This document shows, in pieces, positions 33,797 through 41,254 of a stretch of DNA of 64,000 nucleotides; the first letter of the stretch is position 1, and each line of letters begins with the position of its first letter. This DNA is from Palsa-504 sp963806335 (GTDB taxonomy: Bacteria; Actinomycetota; Actinomycetes; Streptosporangiales; Streptosporangiaceae): NCBI GenBank assembly GCA_963806335.1, contig CAWDXO010000021.1, forward strand, positions 62,001 through 126,000, read 5' to 3'. The translations under genes were made by a program, and so were the position numbers. The notes below the pieces were generated by a model. It was not told the origin of the DNA, did not search any database, and worked only from the letters and a program-made list of their open reading frames with translations.

Positions 33797-34105
33797 TCAG
33801 CCGGCCCGGGGGCGCCAGTAGCGGCCGAGCACGCGGCCCTCGATGAGGGCGGCGGGGACGACCCCGAAACGGCGGCTGTCCACGGCTCCGGCGGCTGGGT
33901 TGTCCGATTCGAGCCACCAGCCGCCTTCGGCGCGGCGGGCGGCGCGCTTGACCAGGAGCAGGCCCGGCTCGGCCGGGTGCCAGGCGAGCACGATCTGACC
34001 TGGGCGGATGCGGCGGGTCCGGCAGGCCAGCAGCCAGTCACCCGGGCGGAGAGCAGGCTCCATGGACCGTTCGGCGACTTTGACCCGAAGTAGGGGCCAG
34101 TGCAT
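33797..34105 (-). CDS. sodX: Nickel superoxide dismutase maturation protease
   Basis: A 102-residue S24/S26-type protease. The catalytic Ser lies in VAERSMEPAL and the general-base Lys in LLLVKRAARR, the signal-peptidase-like dyad. Short proteins of this type beside sodN remove the N-terminal propeptide of NiSOD so that the new His1 can bind nickel. It is divergent from sodN with 77 nt between starts, so the two are likely coregulated. There is no obvious membrane helix, unlike true signal peptidases. Confidence 0.93.
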   Translation of the reverse strand: MHWPLLRVKVAERSMEPALRPGDWLLACRTRRIRPGQIVLAWHPAEPGLLLVKRAARRAEGGWWLESDNPAAGAVDSRRFGVVPAALIEGRVLGRYWRPRAG

Positions 34106-34182
34106 CCATCCCTCCCGGTGTCAGCCCAGGCGAGCGGGGTAGTGTCGGGTCTGCAAGTCAACGAGTCGGAGAAAGGGAATCG

Positions 34183-34590
34183 ATGAGGCTGCTCAACCGC
34201 CTGCTCGAGCCGAAGGCCGTCGCTCACGCCCACTGCGACCTGCCCTGCGGAGTCTATGACCCGGCGCAGGCCAGGATCGAGGCGGAATCGGTCAAGGCGA
34301 TCGACGAGAAGTACCAGCAGAACACGGACCCTGAGTTCCGGGCCCGCTGCCTGATCATCAAGGAACAGCGTTCGGAGCTGGTCAAGCACCACCTATGGGT
34401 GCTGTGGACTGACTACTTCAAGCCGCCGCACTTCGAGAAGTACCCGCAGCTGCACGCGCTGTTCAACGAGGCCACCAAGCTGGCCGGCGCGGCCGGCACC
34501 AAGGGCAGCACGGACACCTCCAAGGCGGACGAGCTGCTGGCCAAGATCGAGGAGATCAACAAGATCTTCTGGGAGACCAAGCAGGGCTAG
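34183..34590 (+). CDS. sodN: Nickel-containing superoxide dismutase
   Basis: A 135-residue precursor. Cleavage after about 16 residues (MRLLNRLLEPKAVAHA) yields the nickel hook HCDLPCGVYDP, in which His1, Cys2 and Cys6 bind Ni. The remaining four-helix bundle is intact through AKIEEINKIFWETKQG. It disproportionates superoxide in the cytoplasm; NiSOD is typical of actinobacteria. GAAAGGGA precedes the ATG. The divergent sodX product is the required processing enzyme. Confidence 0.97.
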   Translation: MRLLNRLLEPKAVAHAHCDLPCGVYDPAQARIEAESVKAIDEKYQQNTDPEFRARCLIIKEQRSELVKHHLWVLWTDYFKPPHFEKYPQLHALFNEATKLAGAAGTKGSTDTSKADELLAKIEEINKIFWETKQG

Positions 34591-34605
34591 TCCCCCGGCT
34601 GCGGC

Positions 34606-34657
34606 GAAACCCGGGTTTCCGCGACGTTACGGTCCCGCGAAACCCGGGTTTCGCGGG
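34606..34657 (+). repeat. Paired perfect palindromes centred on ACCCGGGT
   Basis: A 14-bp perfect palindrome (34606-34619) and a 24-bp perfect palindrome (34634-34657) share a 16-nt sequence, GCGAAACCCGGGTTTC. They begin 16 nt after the sodN stop and could form a cruciform or loop-free hairpin. They may be a terminator for sodN or a dispersed repeat. The rest of the 34591-34812 spacer holds nothing else I recognise. Confidence 0.9.
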
Positions 34658-34812
34658 GTTCAGACCTTCGGCTGCTACCCGAAATCAGGAGCTGAGCTGG
34701 GGTTTTAACCGGGCTGCGGGTTGGAGGCGGCGCGGCGCGTTTCTCGTCATGGCCCGTGGGCGGTAGGTTGCTTGCAGTGGGCGGCGACCAGTAACCGGCC
34801 CGGAGGAGAGAC

Positions 34813-35295
34813 GTGACCGAAGACACCGCCGCGACGACAGCCGTACCGGGCCAACGGGACCCGGACGCGGCGGAGGCGGACCGCGTGACGACGCAAGATC
34901 ACGTGAAGGTGTGCCTGCCCGCCGAGGGCGCATACCTTTCCGTGCTGCGGACGGCGACCGCAGGCCTGGCGGCGAGGCTCGACTTTACCCTGGACGAGAT
35001 CGAGGACCTGCGCATCGCCGTGGATGAGGCCTGCGCGATGCTCCTCGCCCAGGCGATACCAGGCACCAACCTGGAGTGCGCCTTCGACCTCGGCGTGGAT
35101 GAGATGACGATCACCGTATCGGTGATCGCCGCGGAACCGCGGATCCCGGCCCGCGACACCTTCGCCTGGACCGTGCTTTCTGCCCTGGCCGGGACGGTCG
35201 ACTCCGGGCTCGGCGCCGATGACCAGGTGTCCATCGTGCTGCGCAAGCACCGGGAAATACCGCAATCCGGAGTGGCCGGGACGAGGTCCGGGTGA
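34813..35295 (+). CDS. RsbW/SpoIIAB-like anti-sigma ATPase
   Basis: A 160-residue GHKL-type protein. After a 30-residue disordered N-terminus, the fold runs VCLPAEGAYLSVLRTATAGLAARLDF, then the N-box helix LDEIEDLRIAVDEACAMLL, in which Asp/Glu replace the classic Asn pattern, then the beta strands. The G-boxes are poorly conserved (AWTVLSALAGTVDSG), so ATP binding may be weak, as in several actinobacterial SigF partners. GGAGGAG precedes the GTG. It overlaps the sigF start as GTGA, and the pair should form a partner-switching unit. Confidence 0.87.
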   Translation: MTEDTAATTAVPGQRDPDAAEADRVTTQDHVKVCLPAEGAYLSVLRTATAGLAARLDFTLDEIEDLRIAVDEACAMLLAQAIPGTNLECAFDLGVDEMTITVSVIAAEPRIPARDTFAWTVLSALAGTVDSGLGADDQVSIVLRKHREIPQSGVAGTRSG

Positions 35296-36134
35296 GCAGC
35301 GAGTTCGAGGTCCAGGTGACCGAGGAGTTCGAGGTCGCCCAGGTCACCGAGGAAGTGGTGCGGGTCGAGCGCGGATCGCCCGATCGGGCCCGGGCCCGGG
35401 AACTATTCGAGCGGCTCGCGGTGCTGCCGCCCGACGACCCGGAACGGGCCAGGATCAGGGGACACCTAGTCGAGCTGCACCTGCCGTTGGTGGAATACCT
35501 GGCGCGCCGGTTCCGCAACCGCGGCGAGTGGCTGGACGACCTGACCCAGGTCGCGACGATCGGCCTGATCAAGTCCATCGACCGGTTCGATCTCGAGCGC
35601 GGGGTGGAATTCTCCACCTACGCCACGCCCACCATCGTGGGCGAGATCAAGCGGCACTTCAGGGACAAGGGCTGGGCGGTCCGGGTTCCGCGCCGCCTGC
35701 AGGAACTCAAGCTCTCCCTGACCAAGGCCATCGGCGATCTAGCCCAGCGCGAGGGACGCGCCCCCACGGTGAGCGAGCTCGCCGCGCACCTGCAGATGAG
35801 CGAGGAAGAGGTCCTGGAGGGCCTCGAGTCGGCCAACGCCTACTCCACCGTGTCGCTTGACGCCCCCGATTCGGGCGACGAGGACGCGCCCGCGGTCTCT
35901 GACTCGCTCGGCATGGTCGACGACGCGCTGGAGGGCGTCGAGTACCGGGAGTCCCTCAAGCCCCTGCTCGAGCAGCTGCCGCCACGCGAGAAGAAGATCC
36001 TGCTGCTCAGGTTCTTCGGCAACATGACCCAGTCCCAGATCGCTACCGAACTCGGTATCTCCCAGATGCACGTGTCCCGGCTGCTGGCCCGGACGCTCGC
36101 TCAGCTCAGGGAGGGGCTGACCAGCGAAGACTGA
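35292..36134 (+). CDS. sigF: SigB/SigF/SigG-type RNA polymerase sigma factor
   Basis: A 280-residue group 3 sigma-70 factor. Region 2 includes HLPLVEYLARRFRNRGEWLDDLTQVATIGLIKSIDRFD and YATPTIVGEIKRHFRDKGWAVRVPRRLQEL; region 3 is APTVSELAAHLQMSEEEV; region 4 is LPPREKKILLLRFFGNMTQSQIATELGISQMHVSRLLARTLAQLR. It directs stress or developmental transcription when released from the RsbW-like protein encoded immediately upstream. The start is set by the GTGA overlap. No anti-anti-sigma gene is visible nearby. Confidence 0.94.
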   Translation: MSSEFEVQVTEEFEVAQVTEEVVRVERGSPDRARARELFERLAVLPPDDPERARIRGHLVELHLPLVEYLARRFRNRGEWLDDLTQVATIGLIKSIDRFDLERGVEFSTYATPTIVGEIKRHFRDKGWAVRVPRRLQELKLSLTKAIGDLAQREGRAPTVSELAAHLQMSEEEVLEGLESANAYSTVSLDAPDSGDEDAPAVSDSLGMVDDALEGVEYRESLKPLLEQLPPREKKILLLRFFGNMTQSQIATELGISQMHVSRLLARTLAQLREGLTSED

Positions 36135-36149
36135 CGGGCCGACGAGCTG

Positions 36150-36623
36150 TTAGCGGGTTGCCTTCCTGGCGGGCCGGCCAGCGGCGGCCTGGCCCGGAGC
36201 GGGCGGCGCGGTGACGGGCGGCGCGGTGACGGGCGGCCGGTTCAGGGCCCGCAGGCTGGCCGGGGTGAACAGGCCGGCCAGGCAGACGGCCGCGAGGGCC
36301 AGGGCGGGCACCCCCCACTCCGGCCGGTGACCGTCTAGCAGGGTAAACCCCGCGATGATCACGAACAGCTGTGTCATCACCACCGGGATCCGGCTCCAGG
36401 ACCGGGCGCGGGCCAGCCCCACCGCGAGGGCAGCGAGCCCGGCGGCGGTGGCGAAGACGATCAGCGTCAACGCGATCCCGCTGGCCTGCTGGTAGGACTG
36501 GCCGTCGGCGGTGGCCACGGCGGCGAACAAGCCCGCCACGACCAGCCCGACCGCCTCGGCCGCCTGCGCGGCCGCAGCCAGGCGGAGCCCTACCGGACGA
36601 GCGCCAGTGGTTTGGGTAGGCAT
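36150..36623 (-). CDS. Four-helix integral membrane protein, unknown function
   Basis: A 157-residue protein with four hydrophobic segments (AEAVGLVVAGLFAAVATA, GIALTLIVFATAAGLAALAVGL, VVMTQLFVIIAGFTLL, ALALAAVCLAGLFTPA) and a Pro/Ala-rich charged tail with a direct repeat PPVTAPPVTAPPAP. No catalytic or transport motif is seen. A GAGGT site precedes the ATG. Similar small four-helix proteins are common near lipid kinase genes in actinobacteria; here it is divergent from one. Confidence 0.75.
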   Translation of the reverse strand: MPTQTTGARPVGLRLAAAAQAAEAVGLVVAGLFAAVATADGQSYQQASGIALTLIVFATAAGLAALAVGLARARSWSRIPVVMTQLFVIIAGFTLLDGHRPEWGVPALALAAVCLAGLFTPASLRALNRPPVTAPPVTAPPAPGQAAAGRPARKATR

Positions 36624-36684
36624 TACCTCACACCCCTCCGTCCGTGATCCGGGGGCCGCACATGTTCCCAGCTTAAGCGGCGAC

Positions 36685-36690
36685 TAACCT
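36685..36690 (+). promoter_or_regulatory. -10 box of a leaderless lipid-kinase message
   Basis: TAACCT lies 6 nt before the GTG at 36697, and no ribosome site is present. Confidence 0.5.
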
Positions 36691-36696
36691 GGGCGA

Positions 36697-37629
36697 GTGC
36701 GCGGCATCCTGATCGTTAACCCGCATGCGACGTCGATAACGGGGACCATCATCGACTTCGCGATCGACTCCCTGGCCGGACTCGTCGACCTTGACGTCGA
36801 ACGTACCAAGTACCGCGGCCATGCGCGTGAACTGGCCGCGGCGGCGCCCGGTGAACTCATCGTCGTACTCGGCGGCGACGGCTCAATTAACGAGGTCGTG
36901 AACGGGGTGATGAGCCGGGAGACGGACGCCGGGCCTGGTGAGCGGCCGCTGCCGCTGATCGCGGTCATTCCCGGCGGCGGGGGCAACGTGTTCGCGCGGG
37001 CGCTCGGGCTGCCGCCTGATGCCGCGCAGGCGATCCGCAGGGTCAGGGACATCATCGCGGCAGGCCGCTACCGGACGATAGGCCTAGGCCTGGCCGGCGA
37101 CCGGTATTTCACCTTCAGCGCTGGCCTCGGTATGGACGCCGAGGTGGTGTACGAAGTGGAACGGCTGCGCGCCTCGGGCCGGACGGAGAGCACGTCGCTG
37201 TTCTTGCGGACGATGCTGCGTCAGCTCTATCGCGGAACCGACCGGCGGACGCCGGCCCTGACGCTGGAACGCGACGGGCAGCCGCCGATCTCCGGCCTGT
37301 TCCTGACCATCATCACGAACCGCTCGCCGTGGACCTACTACCGCGGCCGCGCGGTGCTGCCGGTGCCTAATCCGGATTTCAATTCCGGCCTCGACTTGCT
37401 GGCCTTGCGCAAGGTCAGCCTGATCAGCATCTACAACGTGGTCATCCAGATGCTGCTGATCAGGCGCCGCCCGCCGCGCGGCCGGGAACTGATGACCGTG
37501 CACGGCGCGGAATCGCTCACTGTCCGCTCGGCGCGCCCGATCGCTTTTCAGGTGGACGGCGAATATCTCGGTGTAGTCGAGACGATTGATTTTCAGTTCG
37601 TCCCGAATGCGCTTCGCGTCGTGGCGTGA
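36697..37629 (+). CDS. Diacylglycerol/lipid kinase (DAGK catalytic domain)
   Basis: A 310-residue soluble lipid kinase of the DgkB/YegS type. The N-terminus is RGILIVNPHATS, the nucleotide loop is VVLGGDGSINEVVNGVMS, and the substrate-side motif is VIPGGGGNVFARALGLP. The C-terminal beta-sandwich ends with IAFQVDGEYLGVVETIDFQFVPNALRVV, the conserved family finish. It phosphorylates diacylglycerol or a related lipid at the membrane surface. It starts at a GTG without a leader. Its neighbour is a divergent four-helix membrane protein. Confidence 0.92.
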   Translation: MRGILIVNPHATSITGTIIDFAIDSLAGLVDLDVERTKYRGHARELAAAAPGELIVVLGGDGSINEVVNGVMSRETDAGPGERPLPLIAVIPGGGGNVFARALGLPPDAAQAIRRVRDIIAAGRYRTIGLGLAGDRYFTFSAGLGMDAEVVYEVERLRASGRTESTSLFLRTMLRQLYRGTDRRTPALTLERDGQPPISGLFLTIITNRSPWTYYRGRAVLPVPNPDFNSGLDLLALRKVSLISIYNVVIQMLLIRRRPPRGRELMTVHGAESLTVRSARPIAFQVDGEYLGVVETIDFQFVPNALRVVA

Positions 37630-38037
37630 CGCTAAGTGCCCAGCTGAAAGTGGGCTGCCGGGGGCGGCTGCGGGTGGCTGAGGACACTAGTGACGCGGCG
37701 CGAGCAAAATGTGATCGATCTGACATTAAAATTCAGCTGGCGGTTAGCCGTGGCCCCTTGCGCTTGTCAACCGACGTTGAGAGGCTTGACGTGATGCCTG
37801 GCGCGGGGGCGCCTCGGCCGTGTCATCAGTACAGATGACAGGTAAGTCGCCTTCGGAAGCACGTTCGGCCGGATGGCGGCCGCGCGGGTTTCCTGCCCGG
37901 GCGTCATGAGCGGCCCTGGGAGACTTGGGTCGGCTGAGGCAGTATGGCAAGGCTAGTGAAATGATTCACAAGCTAGAAATAGACGCGCATACCGGACGCA
38001 GTCTCTTGCGGTCGGCCGCCGAGAAGGAGTGGACATC
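37630..38037 (+). other. Long regulatory spacer upstream of whiB1
   Basis: No coding frame of quality occurs in these 408 nt. It contains an inverted repeat with 7-bp arms, TGTCATCAGTACAGATGACA (37821-37840), a CRP-like site (37955-37970), a possible TAGAAA -10 box (37974-37979) and the whiB1 ribosome site (AAGGAG, 38024-38029). It is AT-richer than its surroundings. Confidence 0.65.
37955..37970 (+). promoter_or_regulatory. CRP-type binding site upstream of whiB1
   Basis: AGTGA-N6-TCACA is a near-perfect CRP/FNR-family half-site pair, 67 nt before the whiB1 start. In Mycobacterium tuberculosis whiB1 is directly controlled by CRP (Rv3676), so the site is likely functional here. Confidence 0.65.
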
Positions 38038-38292
38038 GTGGACTGGCGTCACGAAGCCGCCTGCCGTGAGGTGGACCCTGAGCTGTTCTTCCCGATCGGG
38101 AACAGCGGTCCCGCGCTACTCCAGATAGAGGAAGCCAAACAGGTGTGCCGCCGCTGCACGGTGATGGACGAGTGCCTGCGCTGGGCGATCGACTCCGGGC
38201 AGGACGCCGGGGTCTGGGGTGGCACGAGCGAGGACGAGAGGCGGGCCCTCAAGCGCCGCACCATCAGGCTCCGCGCTCGCGCGCACGTGTGA
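38038..38292 (+). CDS. whiB1: WhiB1-type [4Fe-4S] transcriptional regulator
   Basis: An 84-residue Wbl protein. The four cluster-binding Cys are at positions 9, 37, 40 and 46 (EAAC, QVCRRC, MDEC), the same numbers as mycobacterial WhiB1; the G[VI]WGG turn (AGVWGGTSEDERR) and the basic AT-hook-like C-terminus (RALKRRTIRLRARAHV) follow. WhiB1 binds sigma-A region 4 and senses NO through its cluster. The GTG at 38038 (AAGGAG 8 nt upstream) gives the conserved N-terminus MDWRHEAAC; a GTG at 38029 is less likely. It faces pdtaS, as in mycobacteria. Confidence 0.95.
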   Translation: MDWRHEAACREVDPELFFPIGNSGPALLQIEEAKQVCRRCTVMDECLRWAIDSGQDAGVWGGTSEDERRALKRRTIRLRARAHV

Positions 38293-38303
38293 GCGGCTGG
38301 CGG

Positions 38304-39803
38304 TTACCGGCCTTCCGGCTCTGGCCGGGATGACTCGTACCCCACCGGGAGGTCTACCACCGCCTCGGTGCCGCCGCCTGGCCTCGGCGTTATCCGCAGC
38401 CGTCCGCCGAGCTCGCTCACGACCAGCGTGCGGACGATCTGCAGGCCCAGGCTCGTGGTCGAGTCCAGCTCGAAATTATCGGGCAGGCCGACTCCGCTGT
38501 CCGTCACGGTGACGGTCAGCCGCTCCGGCTGGCGGACCGCGGCGACCTCCAGCAGGCCGTCGTCCTGCCCGGGGTACGGGAAACCGTGCTGCAGCGCGTT
38601 CTGCAGCAGCTCAGTCAAGACCATGGCCAGCGGGGTCGCGACCGAGGACGAGAGCAGCCCGAACGACCCGGTGAGCTTCGGCACTACCCTGATCTCGGCG
38701 GCCGACACCTCGCCCGCCATCATCGCCACCCGGTCCGCGATATCATCGAAGTCGACGATTTCCTCTGGCGCGTGCGACAGCGTCTCGTGCACCACCGCGA
38801 TCGAACCCACCCGGCGGACCGCCTCGTCCAGCGCGGCGCGGGCCTCGGGCGCGTGCAGCCGCCGCGCCTGCAGCCGCAGCAGCGCGGCGACGGTCTGCAG
38901 GTTGTTCTTGACCCGGTGATGGATCTCCCTGATCGTCGCGTCCTTGGTCATCAGCTCCCGCTCACGGCGGCGCAGCTCGGTGACATCCCGCACCAGGACC
39001 AGGGCGCCGGTCCGGTTCCCGCCGACGATCAGCGGAATCGAGCGGAGCTGGACCACCGAGCCCTTCCCGTCTACCTCCGCCACCCGCGGCGCGCGGCCCG
39101 CGGCCACCACCATCAGCGACTCATCCAGCGGCTCATCGGACGCGCAGAGCCCGGCCGTCACCACGCTGAGCTCCGATCCGACCAGGTCAGCGGCCAGGCC
39201 TAGGCGGCGGTACGCCGACTGGGCGTTCGGGCTCGCGTAGGTGACCCGTCCCGCCTTACCCAGCCGGAGCAGCCCGTCACCGACCCGCGGCGACCTGACC
39301 AGCATCGCGTCGGCGCCGGGGAAGGGAAACGTCCCTTCCGCCACCATCCGGGCCAGATCGTCGGCGCCCTGCACGTAGGTGAGCTCAAGGCGGCTCGGGG
39401 TGCGGGCCGAGTTCAGGTTGGTGCACCGCTCGATGACGGCGATCACCCGGTTGGCCCGCGTCACCGGAATGCCCTCGGTACGGACCGGCACGCCGGTCGT
39501 CCAGTCCGGATCGCTCTCCCGCCAGATCCGCCGCTCGTTCCTGGCCGCGTCGAGCAGCCGCTGGTCCTCCGGACCGGCGAACGTCCCGACCACATCATCC
39601 TGGAGCGACGTGGGGCCGGTGGTCGGCCGCATCTGGGCGATCGCCAGCCAGCCGGTGCCGTCACTGGCCGGCGCCCACAGGATCAGGTCGGCAAAGGACA
39701 GGTCGGCGAGCAGCTGCCAGTCCGATACCAGCGAGTGCAGCCACTCCACGTCGGCGTCACCGAGGCTGGTATGGCTTCTAGCCAGGTCATTCAGCGTGGG
39801 CAC
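38304..39803 (-). CDS. pdtaS: PdtaS-type sensor histidine kinase
   Basis: A 499-residue soluble kinase of the HisKA_2 family. The N-terminal GAF-like domain (SDWQLLADLSFADLILWAPA) and a PAS-like domain (around AGRVTYASPNAQSAYRRLGL) precede the phosphoacceptor helix IREIHHRVKNNLQTVAALLRLQARRL and an ATPase domain (ELLQNALQHGF, DSGVGLP, TSLGLQIVRTLV). In mycobacteria PdtaS signals to the RNA-binding antiterminator PdtaR; no pdtaR lies in this window. The GTG at 39803 gives the conserved start (PTLNDLARSHTSL). The longer frame upstream lacks family support. Confidence 0.93.
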   Translation of the reverse strand: MPTLNDLARSHTSLGDADVEWLHSLVSDWQLLADLSFADLILWAPASDGTGWLAIAQMRPTTGPTSLQDDVVGTFAGPEDQRLLDAARNERRIWRESDPDWTTGVPVRTEGIPVTRANRVIAVIERCTNLNSARTPSRLELTYVQGADDLARMVAEGTFPFPGADAMLVRSPRVGDGLLRLGKAGRVTYASPNAQSAYRRLGLAADLVGSELSVVTAGLCASDEPLDESLMVVAAGRAPRVAEVDGKGSVVQLRSIPLIVGGNRTGALVLVRDVTELRRRERELMTKDATIREIHHRVKNNLQTVAALLRLQARRLHAPEARAALDEAVRRVGSIAVVHETLSHAPEEIVDFDDIADRVAMMAGEVSAAEIRVVPKLTGSFGLLSSSVATPLAMVLTELLQNALQHGFPYPGQDDGLLEVAAVRQPERLTVTVTDSGVGLPDNFELDSTTSLGLQIVRTLVVSELGGRLRITPRPGGGTEAVVDLPVGYESSRPEPEGR

Positions 39804-39929
39804 AGCACCATCATCGCATCCGGGCCGTAAATCATTCCCGGTAGGCGATCGATCACATCTCCCCTCCTGGCCCGGTGAGCGACCATAGGGTGGGTTGACG
39901 TTCACCCTTTTTTAAGGCAATGATTCCGG

Positions 39930-40691
39930 ATGACCGCTTCTCTGCTGCCGGCTGACGATCCTCCCGGCGAGCCCTCCGCGGGCGCCGGTCCGAAGCTGCC
40001 CAAGTACTACCAGGTGAAGCGACAGCTACTCGAGCTCACCGCCACCCTGGACGCCGGCAGCCCGGTCCCGCCGGAGCGGGAGCTCGCCCGCTCGTACGGG
40101 ACCTCGAGGACCACGGTGCGGCAGGCGCTGGCCGAACTCGTCATCGAGGGCCGCCTGCTGCGGATGCAGGGAAAGGGCACCTTCGTGGCCAAGCCCAAGG
40201 TGGCCCAGCTGCTCGAGCTCGCCAGCTACACCGAGGGCATGCGCGCGCACGGCCTGCATCCACGGACCAAGATCCTCGACATCGGATACGTCACGACGGA
40301 CGAGCAGCTCGCGGCGCTGCTCGGCATCCGGGCCGGCGGCCGGGCGCTGCGCATCCACCGGCTGCGGCTCGCCGACGGCGAGCCGATGTCGATCGACACC
40401 TCGCACCTGCCCGCCCGTCGTTTCCCCGGCCTGCGCAAGCTGCTGGACCGGGACACGTCGTTGTACGAGACGCTGCGCGCCGGTTACGGCATCCAGTTGG
40501 CCGAGGCGGAGGAGACGATCGAGACGGTGCTCGCCGACCCGCACGACGCGCAGCTGCTCGAGGTGGACGCGGGGCTGCCGCTGCTGCTGCTTTCCAGGCA
40601 CGCGTTCGACATCACCGGCGAGCCAGTCGAATGGGCGCAGTCCTGGTACCGGGGTGACCGGTACAAATTCGTCACCCGGCTGCGCCGGTGA
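39930..40691 (+). CDS. GntR/HutC-family regulator with UTRA domain
   Basis: A 253-residue regulator. After a 25-residue linker, the winged helix reads PVPPERELARSYGTSRTTVRQALAELVIEGRLLRMQGKGTFVA. A UTRA ligand domain follows (MRAHGLHPRTKILDIGYVTTDEQLAALLGI through FDITGEPVEWAQSWYRGDRYKF). Such proteins, like DasR or NagR, respond to sugar phosphates or small acids. The neighbouring symporter operon downstream could be its target (inference). The region between pdtaS and this gene is only 126 nt and AT-rich. Confidence 0.9.
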   Translation: MTASLLPADDPPGEPSAGAGPKLPKYYQVKRQLLELTATLDAGSPVPPERELARSYGTSRTTVRQALAELVIEGRLLRMQGKGTFVAKPKVAQLLELASYTEGMRAHGLHPRTKILDIGYVTTDEQLAALLGIRAGGRALRIHRLRLADGEPMSIDTSHLPARRFPGLRKLLDRDTSLYETLRAGYGIQLAEAEETIETVLADPHDAQLLEVDAGLPLLLLSRHAFDITGEPVEWAQSWYRGDRYKFVTRLRR

Positions 40692-40792
40692 GGCGCGGCG
40701 CCTTGCGGCCGCATGATTAGTACCTCATTAGGTGAGAATAGCCGCTCGCCCTTCAAGTCGTGGATTGCATATGGCGTGAGCAGTGTAGATGT

Positions 40793-40815
40793 CTATTATT
40801 AGCTGGCGATAATAG
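40793..40815 (+). promoter_or_regulatory. Inverted repeat upstream of the symporter operon
   Basis: The perfect 7-bp arms CTATTAT and ATAATAG are separated by 9 nt, about 130 nt before the DUF3311 start, inside an unusually AT-rich stretch. It is a plausible operator for the adjacent GntR regulator. The remainder of 40692-40945 holds no gene. Confidence 0.5.
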
Positions 40816-40945
40816 GCCACCGGCTAGCCAAATAATTTTCTTATAATGCCCGGAGGGCATTGCCGGCACTCGTCATCGGGCGGACCATGAATGCAACCCG
40901 TGTGACACCCGCACAGGAGAGGCTGTCCCCGACGAGAGGGTAACC

Positions 40946-41254
40946 ATGTCCCGGCCGCCTGACATACCGAGGAGTTCCGGAGGATCTCGGTCCGCAGTAG
41001 CCGCCCACCCGGTCACCTCGGCGACCATCGCCATCCTGATAATCGCCTCGATCTTCTTCTCGCTATATGTACCGCTCTACGCCAGCGCCACCCCGAAGGT
41101 AGGCGCCTTCCCCTTCTTCTACTTCTACCTGCTCGCCTATATGCCGGTAGTGGGGATCGTGCTCTGGTTCGTCCTCCTGCTGCAAAAGAGACTGCGGCCG
41201 TCAGCGGGGCCTGAGAGCCCGGCTGCTGCGAGCCCGGAGGAGGTGACAAGGTGA
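40946..41254 (+). CDS. DUF3311 small membrane protein (symporter partner)
   Basis: A 102-residue protein with two membrane helices (SATIAILIIASIFFSLYVPLYA and FFYFYLLAYMPVVGIVLWFVLLL). DUF3311 proteins are regularly encoded just before sodium:solute symporters of the monocarboxylate type and are thought to be an accessory subunit. The stop overlaps the symporter GTG start (GTGA). Confidence 0.88.
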   Translation: MSRPPDIPRSSGGSRSAVAAHPVTSATIAILIIASIFFSLYVPLYASATPKVGAFPFFYFYLLAYMPVVGIVLWFVLLLQKRLRPSAGPESPAAASPEEVTR

